Positions 25,972-37,265 of a stretch of 64,000 nucleotides of DNA are shown here, in pieces (position 1 is the first letter of the stretch; every line of letters starts with the position of its first letter). Source of the DNA: Zopfochytrium polystomum (taxonomy: Eukaryota > Chytridiomycota > Chytridiomycetes > Chytridiales > Chytridiaceae); assembly GCA_025765615.1 (NCBI GenBank), contig JAIVFJ010000065.1:236450-300449 (forward strand), written 5' to 3'. Under the pieces are notes generated by a model that worked only from the letters and a program-made list of their open reading frames with translations, did no database searches and was not told the origin of the DNA. The translations under genes and the position numbers were made by a program.

Positions 25972-28900
25972 CTAGGTACTGCGTGCACAACAAATTCGCT
26001 CCCCAACTCGAACCATCGTCTCAAGCTTGTGCTGTGTATCTGAAAGTAGGAGGTGGATGAGGACGCAAATGGAATGCTAAATTCGGCGACTCAACTCTCC
26101 ATAAGATCCTTGTCGAAGTCCACAGTCCAACCTTTCGGAAAGAGCAGCACGACCGTGGAGCCACCAAAGGCAAAGTATCCCATTTCCTCCATTCGTTCCC
26201 ACTGCATTTCCGCCGCTGATGCTGCAGTGTGGACGATCGACCCCACCAACAGCGACCCAATGCAAACCATGCAATATCGTCCAGGGAGAGCACCTGGACC
26301 GACTGGTTGCAGCACCGTGACGGTGCGGGTGTTTGCCGAAAGAAGGTCATTGTTTGCTCCGCTGGAGCGCAAGGCGAGAGAGTGAAGAGTTTGATATGTT
26401 CCTGCAACCAATCGGTGCTCCACCAACTTCGACGATATCGGAGCATGAAATCTGTGATAATCTAAGCGATCCAAGCGGTCTTTAAGATATTGTGGCTGCT
26501 CTGGCAAAATACCTTGGGGTGCCAGTCGAAAGAGAGCAATACTGCCTTCAGCAAAATCGTCCGCCTATTCCGCACAAAGTTTAGAACGTGATGGGCAAGA
26601 GCACTTCGCACCAATTCGTCCGACCAAAGAAGATTACGAATATTCAAACGAGCACCCTTGACCCAAACGTTCGCAGCGTCTATCGCCGACGAGAAACAGC
26701 TCATTCTTGAGTCGGTGGGAGACAAGAAAACGGTCTTCGTGTGCTAGTTAGGTTTCGCCTAGCTCCAAGAACGTACAGCGTCATTCGATGCCGGCTTACG
26801 CGCTTCTGGCTTCAGCTTTCGATAAAAGAACTCATTAAAGGTCTTGAAACTTGAAAGTGGGAGTTGAACATCATCCATTGCAATGTTGTGTTGCGCAATA
26901 AAAGCTGAAATGTCATCCCGGCTGGAAGGGTCGTCAAAATTTCTTCCTGTGTTCACACCTGAACCCTCATATGGTTAGCCACAGGATTTGATTCAGGGCA
27001 CTCACTTAAACTTGACAGAAGATTTGTTACAGCTCGTTTATCGCGGGAACCCCTGGAAGAGGCTGAATGATACATTAACCGAATCCCGAGGCGCTCAAAG
27101 ATGGGAATACGCTCCTCGACAACTTGCTTAGTCTACTCCCAGTTAGCAAACACGCCAAATCGAGAGCAATGACAGACGCTAACCAAGCGATCTTTAACAA
27201 GAATGCTGCCTGGATGATTCATATAACAGTAAATATAGAGCATTTTTTAGTCATTCCAATACCATTGTTTCGCCACACTTCTCCGTATGTGTCTGCAGAA
27301 AGAATCTTGGAGAACCACCTCCCGGTTGTGTGCACATTGGTGGTCAGTCCTCCTAGCACTGCACGGCTGTCGCGTCAGCGACTTTAATTTGCTGTTTTGA
27401 TAAGTCTCTTACAAAACTGTCCAACTTTCGAAGTGCTGTCCAGAGAACAAAACTGTGTGGGAACAAAGTTTCAAATTTTCTCCCGCAAATCGACTTTTAA
27501 GCTCACGGCAATATGCGAAAGCGCCTCCATGTCGGATGTGTATCGCACCAGCTTTCGGCAGAGGGGGCATACTACAATTTGCAGTACGTATTCATCCCTC
27601 CAAGCGTGCGATTCTTGCTGCGTTTGCAGTCGTTTAATCAGCATTGCCACAACGGCTTCGATTTCTGTCTCCACTTCTTCTCGATCTGAACTGTGCGAAT
27701 CTGCAAACTAAGCTAGGATTAGTTCAACTCTATGTTGTGTGGCTAGCCTACCATCATCGATATGGAATCGTCAGACAGTGTTGAGCCAACGCAATCCAGT
27801 GCAGTTGTCAACTCAACTTGGTTTATAAAGCCATCTTTATTTGAATCAAACACGCTCAGGAGAAAAATCAAAGTGTTTCTCCGAAGGTCCTCGTATCGCA
27901 TAAACGAGTATTTGATTTGAAAGGGGGTTGTGCTAGGTGCCGACGTTCTGAACTGGAATACTCGGAGTCAAAATCTGTCGACAAGACGGCAAGGATCACC
28001 TTCGAGAGATTTATTAAGTTTATCGTCTTGCTTAGCACGCTGAACTGAGTGGGCATATTGCTGACAGTTTTTACAGAAGGGAGTGCCGATACTAGCTCCT
28101 TGATCAATATGACAGAGGCAGCCGCTGGAGTCTGTGTTAAGTCATCATCCTGACTGTAAATCGATAACGTAAGTTTCATATTATTCTCCAGGTCTTCCTT
28201 GTAGACATTTCTTGGAAAGCTGGTTAACAACCGTTGCAGCGGATGTGGAAAGAATACATAAGCGCGCGTTCATTCCAGACTGGTTTCGATGTTCTCATTT
28301 GAATTTTAGTCCTAAACCGCTTTTTCCCCGCGCCGATGACAGTGAACGTGTCATGTTGCCCAGGAAAATCCGGGGCGGAAATGTCGGCTTCGACAACTAT
28401 CGAGTAAAAATCGAGTTTAGATTGGAAAAGTGTTCAGGAAAGAGTGCTCACGTTCTAGGATGAATATCCCTAAAAGATCCTTCGGCAGAGAATCTGCTCC
28501 ATCGACGAGGACGTGATCGGTTATAGCGGACAATGATTGAATACTTGCGCCAACTGCTTCTTCGTTTCTGGTGACATTCAGTTGCTCCTCTGATCGGCCG
28601 TCCGCAGACACAGTTTCTATACGAGATCTTTCAGCAAACGTAACTCACGAAATTGCACATAGTTTACCTTGAAAAATGTCTCCGCTGGACATAGGAGTCA
28701 CTGTCTTTTGAATCAGTGCACGTGGCTAAACAAAACGGAAAACTCTTAATCCCACCAAACTGAGACAGCCGTCGTGGTTGAGAAATTTGCTGCATCTGAC
28801 GAAGCTCATCCGTCAAGTCTCCGGCAAAACCAGTCTTCAGTAGGATTTCCCCGCTAACGCGATCTTTCGAGTTTCGCGCCTGCAACACCAGCCACGACGA

Positions 28901-29281
28901 GCGGTTTTTCGGGTCTGTAAACGAGTGGGAAATCACCTGGACTTGGTCATTCGTGCGAGGAAAAGGATGAATCCAGTCGCGGTAATTACCTCCGCGATCG
29001 GTACAGTACACTGCCCCAAGAAGTCTTTTCCAATGAGATCCTTAACAACGGAAGAATATCTGAGAACTGGGAACAGGGGCTCGGTAACATACCTTATGCC
29101 AGCAGTGAATTGTAACGAACGCATCCAGTAGAAGGGGCGTCACCACCAGCTTGCACTCGAAGTTCCAAACAGGGTTCGCATTCTTTTGCACAACGGGAGT
29201 CTTGTGCTGGAGTAGTCGTAAGCATGCAACAACGGTTCGATGGCCCCAACTCCCTAAATCGCAAGGACACCACCACCACCG

Positions 29282-29327
<46 letters not shown>

Positions 29328-29445
29328 GAACCGTCTGCGTTTCTCCCAGCTTTACAATAACAAACGGATCGCACGCAGCAGCTGCGCGATCTCTTGAAGC
29401 TAAGTTTCTGGCCCCGACGACAAGCACGGACACGAGGGTTGGCAT
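25972..29445 (-). CDS. Phosphatidylserine decarboxylase, Psd2-type with C2 and EF-hand domains
   Basis: Converts phosphatidylserine to phosphatidylethanolamine at endosomal/Golgi membranes. Start ATG 29443-29445 (MPTLVSVLVVGARNL) opens the first C2 domain; it continues after the intron 29207-29331 with VQKNANPVWNF and, one exon on, DLIGKDFLGQ. A second C2 follows (PVWNERAYVFF, about 28270). The EF-hand DSNKDGFINQVEL lies near 27810. The decarboxylase part has TTGRWFSKIL, VEERIPIFERLGIRLMYH, FKTFNEFFYRKLKP, SPTDSRM and RLAPQ/DYHRFHAP (spliced). FGGST is the self-cleavage site, whose Ser becomes the pyruvoyl group. The last exon ends NTQHKLETMVRVGERI at 25972. Psd2-type enzymes usually read GGST, as here, rather than the mitochondrial LGST. 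Many short introns; several central junctions were not fixed. All catalytic blocks seen are intact. Confidence 0.9.
29282..29325. repeat. (CT)n / (GA)n microsatellite inside a PSD intron
   Basis: About 44 bp of CT dinucleotides on the plus strand, lying within the 125-bp intron 29207-29331 that splits the first C2 domain of the PSD gene. Read through, it would encode Arg-Glu repeats; the conserved C2 sequence on both sides shows it is spliced out. Confidence 0.9.
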
Positions 29446-29925
29446 GTGTTGTGTCTGCCCTTTCGACAATCTTCGCAAACCTCTGACGAGGAGACACCAC
29501 CACGCCACAGTGCGGCCCCAAGAGAACCCTCATCCGAACACTTCACGAACTATATTACTTCGTTGAGTTTGCTCTGGACTTCAAAACGGCCAGCAGAAGA
29601 GAAAAAGCGTTTTTTAGCTCGTGTGCTATGGATGCAAGTTTTAGTCAGTAGCCAACTGGTCTTCGTGTCTCAGTTGAGAAAGAAATAAGTAAACGAAAAA
29701 ACTGAGCTTGCACCAATATTCTATTCGTAAGTAGGGGTTGCTCCTCGGCCAGCGTAGGCGAAGGAGCGAGCAAGCAAGCAAAGTGTTTGGGAGGATCAGG
29801 ATGCCACCGGGCATGGACGGTACACGTGCGTTTTCTCAATCGAACTTGACAGGTCAATTCAGTCCACATATATGGAGCAGCTATCCAGTACGACCTGCGG
29901 AGTCTTCACGCGCCAAAACGTGTAA
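29446..29925. promoter_or_regulatory. Divergent promoter, PSD / R7-RGS
   Basis: 480 bp between start codons of head-to-head genes. No distinct motif was recognised; short frames here have no identifiable product. Confidence 0.4.
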
Positions 29926-32813
29926 ATGGCTGCAGCGATCTTGACAGAAGAGTGTTCTGGTGCGTTTGGAGTCGAGTTCAAGCAGTGCAGAAAATTTTTG
30001 AAATTAGTTATTGCTCTGAGAACAACGATGGAGCGCGAACGCGAACCGTTTACGGCTAAGCGCTCCCAGGTCGGGCCGGCCGGCGCACCCAGTAATGAGG
30101 CCTCCAAACGGCAAGACATGCTGGGGTCAGCAGCCTCGGTGGCCCAACGTCGCGCCAACGCAAGCTTGATGCGCAAGAGCTCTCTCTCCACTGTCGGCCC
30201 AAGAACCTCGCGCGAAAATGCCCCTTCCTCTTTCCAGGAATCCGCCTCCAATCCACCACAACGGGAACGCGCTCGGTCCACCTCTTCTCTCTTTGAACTT
30301 ATCATGCCGCGACCCAAAAACCCGGAAGCCGGCTCGTCAGACGATCCCAAATACGCGAGATCCACTGTGCTCGAAGCGACGACGCCCACCGATACTGGAA
30401 ATGAACTCGAGACCGGCGAAAGCGACAAGAGCATCGAGCGAAATCGATCAAAAAACGTTGACACAGAGGCAGAGGATTTTGAATCGAGTCCAGTGAGGAA
30501 ATTGCCCAGCGACGCGGCTTCGGAAATGTCCGTTGACGTTTCAAGCCGCCGCGGTAGCATGTTCTTTTTCAAGAAACGAGGCGAAGCGGATGGCGAGGAC
30601 GAACTGGCGGCAGTGGAGAACAAAATGCTACTGTCCAGTGCACCCATGAAGAGGACACACGCACAGGAGCGTGTTATGCACATGTACGAAGCGAGTAAGT
30701 TTGCTATGTCAACCAACTCCACCAATAACAATAACGAAAACTCAAGCAATTTGCCGAATGAGAGACAGAGCCAAAGGAATGCCAGTGAAAGATCGCAAAA
30801 GACTCTTCAGAACCTACAACGAGTGCTTCACAGGTACAGGCCTCCTCAATCTCACGTCATTTGCCACTCATAATGGACCCTTGTCGCAGGCTCAGAGTTG
30901 GTAACTTGGCTTCTGGAAAATTGCAATCTCCTCGGCAGAGACGAAGCTCTACGATTCGGACAAAACTTATTGGAGTTCTCTTACATTATATCCGTAGATA
31001 TGGCGATGAAATTAAGAGATGATAATTCAATCTACATCTTTCAAACCAGTTACTTATGGCCAAGCCATCCATGGAAAGTCAAAGGAAGAGGTGCGCCCTA
31101 ACGTGGAATATTTGACAAAGAGCTTACTATGCGCTTGGACTAGACTACCTAGCTTTTCTCTTAAACCGCTCGAAAATGAATGTATTGACGCCCGTGGAGG
31201 AAAATCGCTTGAACAAGTTGATGAAGAAGTACAAGAAGGACATCAACAGCATCCACGAAAAAGCAAAGAGCCAAAAAGCGTGAGTTACTTGGCTCAAATG
31301 CGCCGCGCTTTCGTCATGACCTGTCGGACTAGGGCGATAGATAATCTGGCCAAAAACGACCGTCGCACTGCGTTATTGCAAGAATGGGCCTTCTGGACGT
31401 ACCATAGACCGATTGATGCAAAGGTTTAATTTTTCCAGACCCTGCGCTGCGAAGTACTCACTGAGCCGTCATCAGCGAATCTATGACTTAATGGTAGATA
31501 CAGAGAGCAAGAAGATAAAGACAGAGAGGGATTTGGAGGTACCGTAAGTTGACAAAGGATGGCATCCCATTGATTACTTTGTCTCAACAAAGAACTCACT
31601 TAAAGGAGAGGCGCTTCGGGAGTTTACTGACAGGAAGCTTTTTCAATTACACCAATCGCTGGCACGTGAACGCCTCTCTGTGTCGGCAGCTTCGAAAGCC
31701 ATCGTCCAAAGCTGTGAACTTATGCACAATGTGGATCCTTTTCTCGATTTCGGCAATGTCAGAAATAACCCATATCTATCTGAAGATCCGAAAAAAGAGA
31801 CAATAAAGTAAGCCCACTATTGTCAGGATCCAACACCTAAATTAGTGCACTAATATATAATATTCTGAAGGACTCAACCAGACATATTTGAGCTCCGTCT
31901 ATGGTGCACATCCCTGAACTATCTGATGAAAGATGCGCTTGGGGTTGCTGCCTTCACCGAGTTTCTGAAAAGTTCAAAGGAAACCACACTGTCTTCTGCT
32001 TTCTCCTTCATAAGCAAAGCCCGCATGGCCACAGAGTCTTCATTCACCACCCACATTCAATTCATCGAGGCAGTAATCGCAGTCGGCGACGAATTCCTCG
32101 CAGAAAGCGCCCCTAATGCTCTCAATTCAACGGTCCTTAATCCAGAGATTCGCCAATCCACAGCAAAGATAGTCGTACGAGCAGCTCAAAACTGCACAGC
32201 CGCGCGTGCCGCTGGAGCGACTATCATGATCGGCCTTTCAGTCAACGGTAACGGTGGCCGCCGAGGGAGCGGAAGTAGCACGACGACCACCAGTAACACC
32301 AACTCCAGCGCTACAGGAAGTGCGTGGGCAGTTGCAAAGAGTGGGACTGGAAGCATTGGAAGCGGTGACGTGGGTGGAGCTATCGGGCTTTCTCGAACGA
32401 CCAGCGTCCCGAGACAGCAGAACAACCCTATTCCGTCTCGTCGACGAAGTTCAATGCTCGTTCCTGTAATGGAGAGCATGTGGAAGCCGCCCGGTGGATC
32501 CGATTCACCGACCGGGGGCGAGACACCTGTAGAGGGGCAATTGACAACAGCTCAGAGCGGAGCGACAGCTGTGACAATGAAGTCAACAACGTCAGAGGGA
32601 GAGGCTTGTAGTCCGCTTATCGCCTGCATTGCCCTTGACTGCGAAGTTTTCACCCCAGCGATAGAGTCGGTCATGGAGCACCTCAGAAAAGACGCCTACG
32701 TCAAGTTTCTGCAATCAGAGGTTATGTCGGCTCACTTGAAGAGAGTTGGCGTGTCAAGCTACCAGGAGGCAGATTTCCAAGCAGCTATAGCAGCTCGCCG
32801 GAAGAAGAAGTAG
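29926..32813 (+). CDS. R7-type regulator of G-protein signalling (DEP, R7H, GGL, RGS)
   Basis: GTPase-activating protein for Galpha subunits, normally bound to a Gbeta through its GGL domain. The N-terminal 250 residues are Ser/Arg-rich. The DEP domain is spliced together as CRMRDRAKGMPVKDRKRL, CFTGSELVTWLLENCNLL (junction 30835-30891) and LRDDNSIYIFQ. R7H: DYLAFLLNRSKMNVLTPVEE, then QEWAFWTYHRPID, the AFW-HRP signature of R7 RGS. GGL: SAASKAIVQSCELM, NVDPFLDFGNV and NPYLSED (31650-31790). RGS: YLMKDALGVAAFTEFLKSS, a Gly/Ser/Thr-rich insert of about 140 residues (32200-32610), then FTPAIESVMEHLRKDAYVKF and FLQSEV. The stop is TAG at 32811. ATG 29926 is used; a later in-frame ATG near 30030 is possible. 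Several internal splice sites are approximate. Confidence 0.85.
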
Positions 32814-33172
32814 TCAATGTGCAACTTCCATTCCACTCTTTCTTTCTTTTTCCAACACTGCCTCATCGTTTTCTTTTGTCACGAGTCAGTTCGGTTTTTA
32901 CTTAACGCCTGTTTTTCGATTATTATCCTGACTCCTGAAGCTGGGTGAAGTTGCTGCAATATCTACTTGAAACTCTTTTTGAAGCAACCACACTCTGAAA
33001 AAGGCACTGTCAACAAAGAGCGCTGCCGCTGACCGTAATGGTGGTCGTTGTACCCTTTCTGTAAATACTTTGTTGGAATTGTGTATCGGCTCGCACCTCG
33101 TGGACCAGCCCGATCGCCTCGACCAGCCGCTCAATATCTGTCTTCACGCTCGTGTCACGCAACTCCACATTG

Positions 33173-34457
33173 ATGAGCAATGCGAGTGTGGTATGTTCTT
33201 GTGCTGGAGGAAGGCACGCCTGTGCTTTTGAATGCGGCATTGCTATGCTCCAATTGAAAAATCTGCCATTCTTCGATTTGCCAGCCCCAGGTATACTTTT
33301 GGATCATCGACGATGTGATTTCAAAAGCGGCAGATTCGTTTTCAAACATGGGAATTCACGAGGAGGTGCTACGAGATCTTGAAACGGTAACCTCCCGATT
33401 GATGCAGAGTCGCCCAATTGTAGAAAAGAGCGCGGCGTAGGAAAGGAGCTTGTTCTCACGCTTTCTTCTCCGTCTCTTGTGAAAGAGGTGGCGAACTAAG
33501 CTGATCCAGACCAATTGCGCGCCATTTCTACCAGCTGCACCGCAACCCGCAGCCGCCCCGGCATCCGCTCCAGCGGCATCCCAGCCTGCCGCACCAGCTG
33601 CCGCGTCAACCATTCAGTTTCCGGGCTACCAATCTGTTCTTGGAACTTCAACCCTTAGCAGCCCGTTCGGTCTTCCGATGCCTGGAATGTTGAGTTATGG
33701 CAACAACACCTTGCCGTTGAGTGGGACCAGCGTTGCTGGCGTCGGCGCCGTGGGCGCTGCCGGTCCTAACGCAGCCGCTCCCGGTCCCAGCGTCCCGGGT
33801 TACATGTCGGTCTTGGGCATGGGGTTTCAGTCCCCTGGAACGACGCCTGGCGCTCCCGCCCCTGGCCAACGATTTTCGGGATACCCCGCGCGTGGTAGGT
33901 TCCGACTCCGATCATGCGCGCGCGTTGGTTACCCATTCCATGCTAAGGTTTCCTGATCATTATCATTCAATTCGGCCGTTTATTGCACCGACAGCTTATC
34001 AGCTCCCTCAAGTTGACGGGGCCGACGACGGGCAGACGTCCGGGGATGACGACGGTTTGCCGGCAGCGCTATCTACCAAAGCAGCTTCGAAAGTGCTCGC
34101 CCCTCAAGCCGCTGCGGAAAAAAGGAGGAAGGGCAAGGAGCGAGCTATCTCACAGCTTGACGGAAATGACGATGATGACGACGACGACGACGATGATGTT
34201 GGTCCATTTTTGATGCTTTTTTGCGTTGGTCTCGCTTACAATTCAGCCAGGATGACCCCAACGACGACAACCTGGGTTCCGATCTGGACGACGATTCGGA
34301 GCCAGACGAAACGGAGATGTCGAACATGATCTTGTGCCAGTACGAGAAGGTTAACCGCATCAAGAACAAGTGGCGGTGCGTTTTCAAAGACGGCGTTGTC
34401 CATGTAAACGGGAAAGACTACTTGTTCCACCGTTCCACTGGAGAATTTGAGTGGTGA
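33173..34457 (+). CDS. TOA1: TFIIA large (alpha/beta) subunit
   Basis: General transcription factor that stabilises TBP on DNA. Exon 1 (33173-33190) encodes only MSNASV. Intron 33191-33290 follows, then VYFWIIDDVISKAADSF, the TFIIA N-terminal four-helix domain, with the next intron starting at 33387 and RWRTKLIQ beyond it. The middle is a long Ala/Pro/Gly-rich linker. QLPQVDGADDG and a run of Asp lead into the C-terminal beta-barrel (MILCQYEKVNRIKNKWRC, FKDGVVHVNGKDYLF), ending TGEFEW-stop, as in yeast Toa1 and human GTF2A1. The ultra-short first exon is unusual but gives a perfect family N-terminus. Confidence 0.93.
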
Positions 34458-35025
34458 CTGGTCATATACATCAGTGAAGCGGGTAAATAATTACCATTTA
34501 AAAAAAAAAAGAAAAAAAAGAAGCAACAATCCACACTCACAGGCCTGTCAGTCCAACAATTGATATTTTACTAGTGTGACAGCTCCATACCGATCAAGTG
34601 CAAGCTTGTGAAGGGTTGGAGTAAATGGTGAAACGGAGGACGAGAGAAAGAGAGACATTGTGGCAAACAAAGAACGCTTGCGCTCAACTTTTTTCTAAAG
34701 CTTCCAACTCATTCTTGAAGGTTTCGTCTTGTTCCCCAATCATTCTAGCACCACTCAAATCATTGATTTCCAGAGTGAGCAGAACTTGGAGGGCTTTTGA
34801 CCCAGTCGCCAATTCCCCTTCTGACTGGAGCAGTTTTAATGACAACATATCGTAAATACTTGCCTTGAGTTTCGAAAGTTTCCCCTTCTATGATCTGACA
34901 AGCAGGCAGGCTCGTCGGCCAATCTTACAGGTGGAAACGTTTGTTCCATTTCAGCACCGTCCGCGACGAGGGGCGCTAGGTCGCGCCCTGTCTGTCCCTT
35001 CGCTATTAACTGCTCCTGTTGTATT
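34458..35025. other. Intergenic, A-rich tract then no gene
   Basis: Downstream of TFIIA there is an A-rich run (34500-34520). No gene, RNA gene or clear repeat was recognised up to the family B repeat at 35026. Confidence 0.5.
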
Positions 35026-35375
35026 TGAGATTAGGTTCCTGAGATAAAAACCCCTGTTTCCCTCTTCTCTCTCTTTATCCTGCGGTTGTGTTGCGCCCTT
35101 GGGAGTGCCCTTCTGTTTCCCCTTGCATCATCCTGCGGCCACGCGAGTAATCGGTGCTCTGGCACCGATCCTTCAGAGGATTGTCCCTCTGAATGTTCAT
35201 TCTTTGTGTTTGAGACCCCTGTTAGACAGATCAGTAGGGATACTTTGTGGACTAGGCAAGTAGTAGGGTTGAAACACCCCCTAGACAACAGCCTAATAAA
35301 GTTAGTTTTAGCCTATTATTTGCTTTCCCTCACTAGGGCCCAGATCCCAGGGTCAAAGGAGTGAGTATAGTCTCA
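35026..35375 (+). mobile_element. Solo LTR-like repeat, family B
   Basis: About 350 bp with inverted ends TGAGA...TCTCA, an AATAAAGTT polyadenylation-like signal near 35294, and a second, nested, reverse-complement copy at 21668-22291. No 5-bp target duplication was found at these boundaries and the exact ends are inferred from the two-copy comparison. No coding sequence for a parent element is in the window. Confidence 0.6.
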
Positions 35376-37265
35376 CAATATGCCGTTTCCAATAGTGGTA
35401 CTGCTTTATGTGATCCTTGTATCGAATCTAACCGCAGCGCCTAGCAAAGGGGGAGCTATGGTTTAACTCCACACCGGGACTCACACGTCATGGCTACTTC
35501 CTAACAATATGGCGGCGGTGCTCACCTAAGTCGAAGGAATGTGGCATCCCCTCAATGCTCTACTCATCCATCCCTCAGGACAGGTTCTCATCTTCCTTCG
35601 TCCCATGAACAGACAACAATACACAAGTTTATTTATTATCTCCTCCCTTGCACGAGTGAGGTCGACGTAGAGTTATACCCCAAGGGAGACAGAAGGTCAA
35701 CTACAAGGAGTCTGGCATATTACCGGCTCTGTTCATCTACGAAGGGTTCAACCCGCTGAAGGCACCTCAGGTTGTATGATAGGAGGTTCATAGGGAAGGG
35801 GACAGGGGGGTTTCAGTAGAAAGCAAATATAAATTCTTAGAAATGGCATTTATTGAACGTTGGGTTTGAATTGGTGGGATTAATGAGGCTGCTCCTCCCA
35901 GCGCAGCTATTTATAGGGAGGGCGGCATTAGAAAGGAAAGAAAAAGAAAGAAGGGAAGGTGAAACTGACAAGCAAGAAATATAAGCGATAAGAAGCATTC
36001 ACGATAAACATATAATCAAGGGGCTCGCAAGTTTCTCAGACCCAAATTGTAACTCAAGAGCCAAAGGGAGCTCTTCTCACTATCAAAGATAGCGAAGTAC
36101 AGCAAAATTAGAGCAGGAACTTGACGATTAGTCATTATTCTACATAGTAGAAATTTTAGAAAAATTATGGGAATCAATCCCTTGTTCAGATAGGGTTCCC
36201 TTTACAATTGCCAATGCATTGTCGTGTGAAGAGATTCCAAATTGCTTATCAACGGTATTTTACTCTTGTGGAATGGTGCTCCTACAACAAACCGTCTGAT
36301 GACTGGCTGGTATAGTGGTCTCGGGTTTGATTGATTTGCTTCGATTATAACATCGTCAATCGAATCTTCTGCGAAGTTGTCTACATGTGAAGCTACGCGG
36401 CCAGTAGTAACACAACCTGGTAGTGCCCGAGGATCTCCCGTGGACGCAGGAAGTGGCAAGCATTTCAATGGAACTCTGAGCCGTCCAGAGGAAGCTTTGC
36501 CCCCAGTAGACATTGCCTTTCCTTCTTAAGTAATGAAAGCAGGGAAAACCTCTTCTCTTTGCGACAGAGAAGATTTCAGTTAATGCATCAGCAACAGCAA
36601 GCTTTCAATGACCTGTTTCAGTTGAGCAGACTAACCCGTGGGTGAATGCATTCCTCGACTTTCCACTATTGTTTTGGGCATTTGTGCCGGATGCGAGGAG
36701 CGCAGAGAACAGATTTTGCCTAATCATTGCCCAAAAGCTCACCCAGGTTGGCTCAGAAATGTCGTAGTGACGATCGCACCAATTGGATCAGTGAATCAAC
36801 TCCAACCATAAACTGTTAATCCAGTCCCACTGGTCAACATCTGATCGGCAATCCTCAACAACTCCTCCCCGTCTGCCTGCGCAATTCCTGCTTGCCTTGC
36901 GGCAACTTCAAACTCTGCTCGCAATCTACGGCTTCACGATGCCAACCCGTCGCCCTATCATCTTCTCCTCAGATGCAGAAACAGCAGCACTTCGATACCT
37001 TCTCGGTCTTCCCAACCTTGCTACGGATTTCATTCTTCGGCGTTGTTCTGCTTGTCTAAGTCTGTGTCAACATCTGAGAAGAAAGTGGTTCCGTTCAATG
37101 ACGAGGTGGGAGTATGGGGCGCTTCGTGGTAACATGGACACAAACGAAAGATGACCAAAAACAGTTGCCGGTCTTAGGCAACATAGGCTAATGTTGAAAG
37201 AGCAAAATGGCTCAATACAAATTCCACCCACAACAAAATCAGCAAACAACGTAAGATCAGCACAT
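35376..37265. other. Repeat-rich intergenic region, no supported gene
   Basis: The minus frame 36202-36513 (103 codons from a true ATG) and plus frame 36897-37154 have no recognisable domain. Sequence next to the family B repeat may be internal sequence of its parent element, but no gag or pol motif is visible. Confidence 0.45.

Noticed and set aside
29254..29533. Arg-Glu dipeptide-repeat protein on the minus strand
   Set aside because: It is the translation of the GA microsatellite; conserved C2 sequence on both sides shows this stretch is an intron.
35376..36100. Primer-binding site and gag downstream of the family B repeat
   Set aside because: No tRNA-like PBS, no self-priming complement and no gag motif could be recognised.
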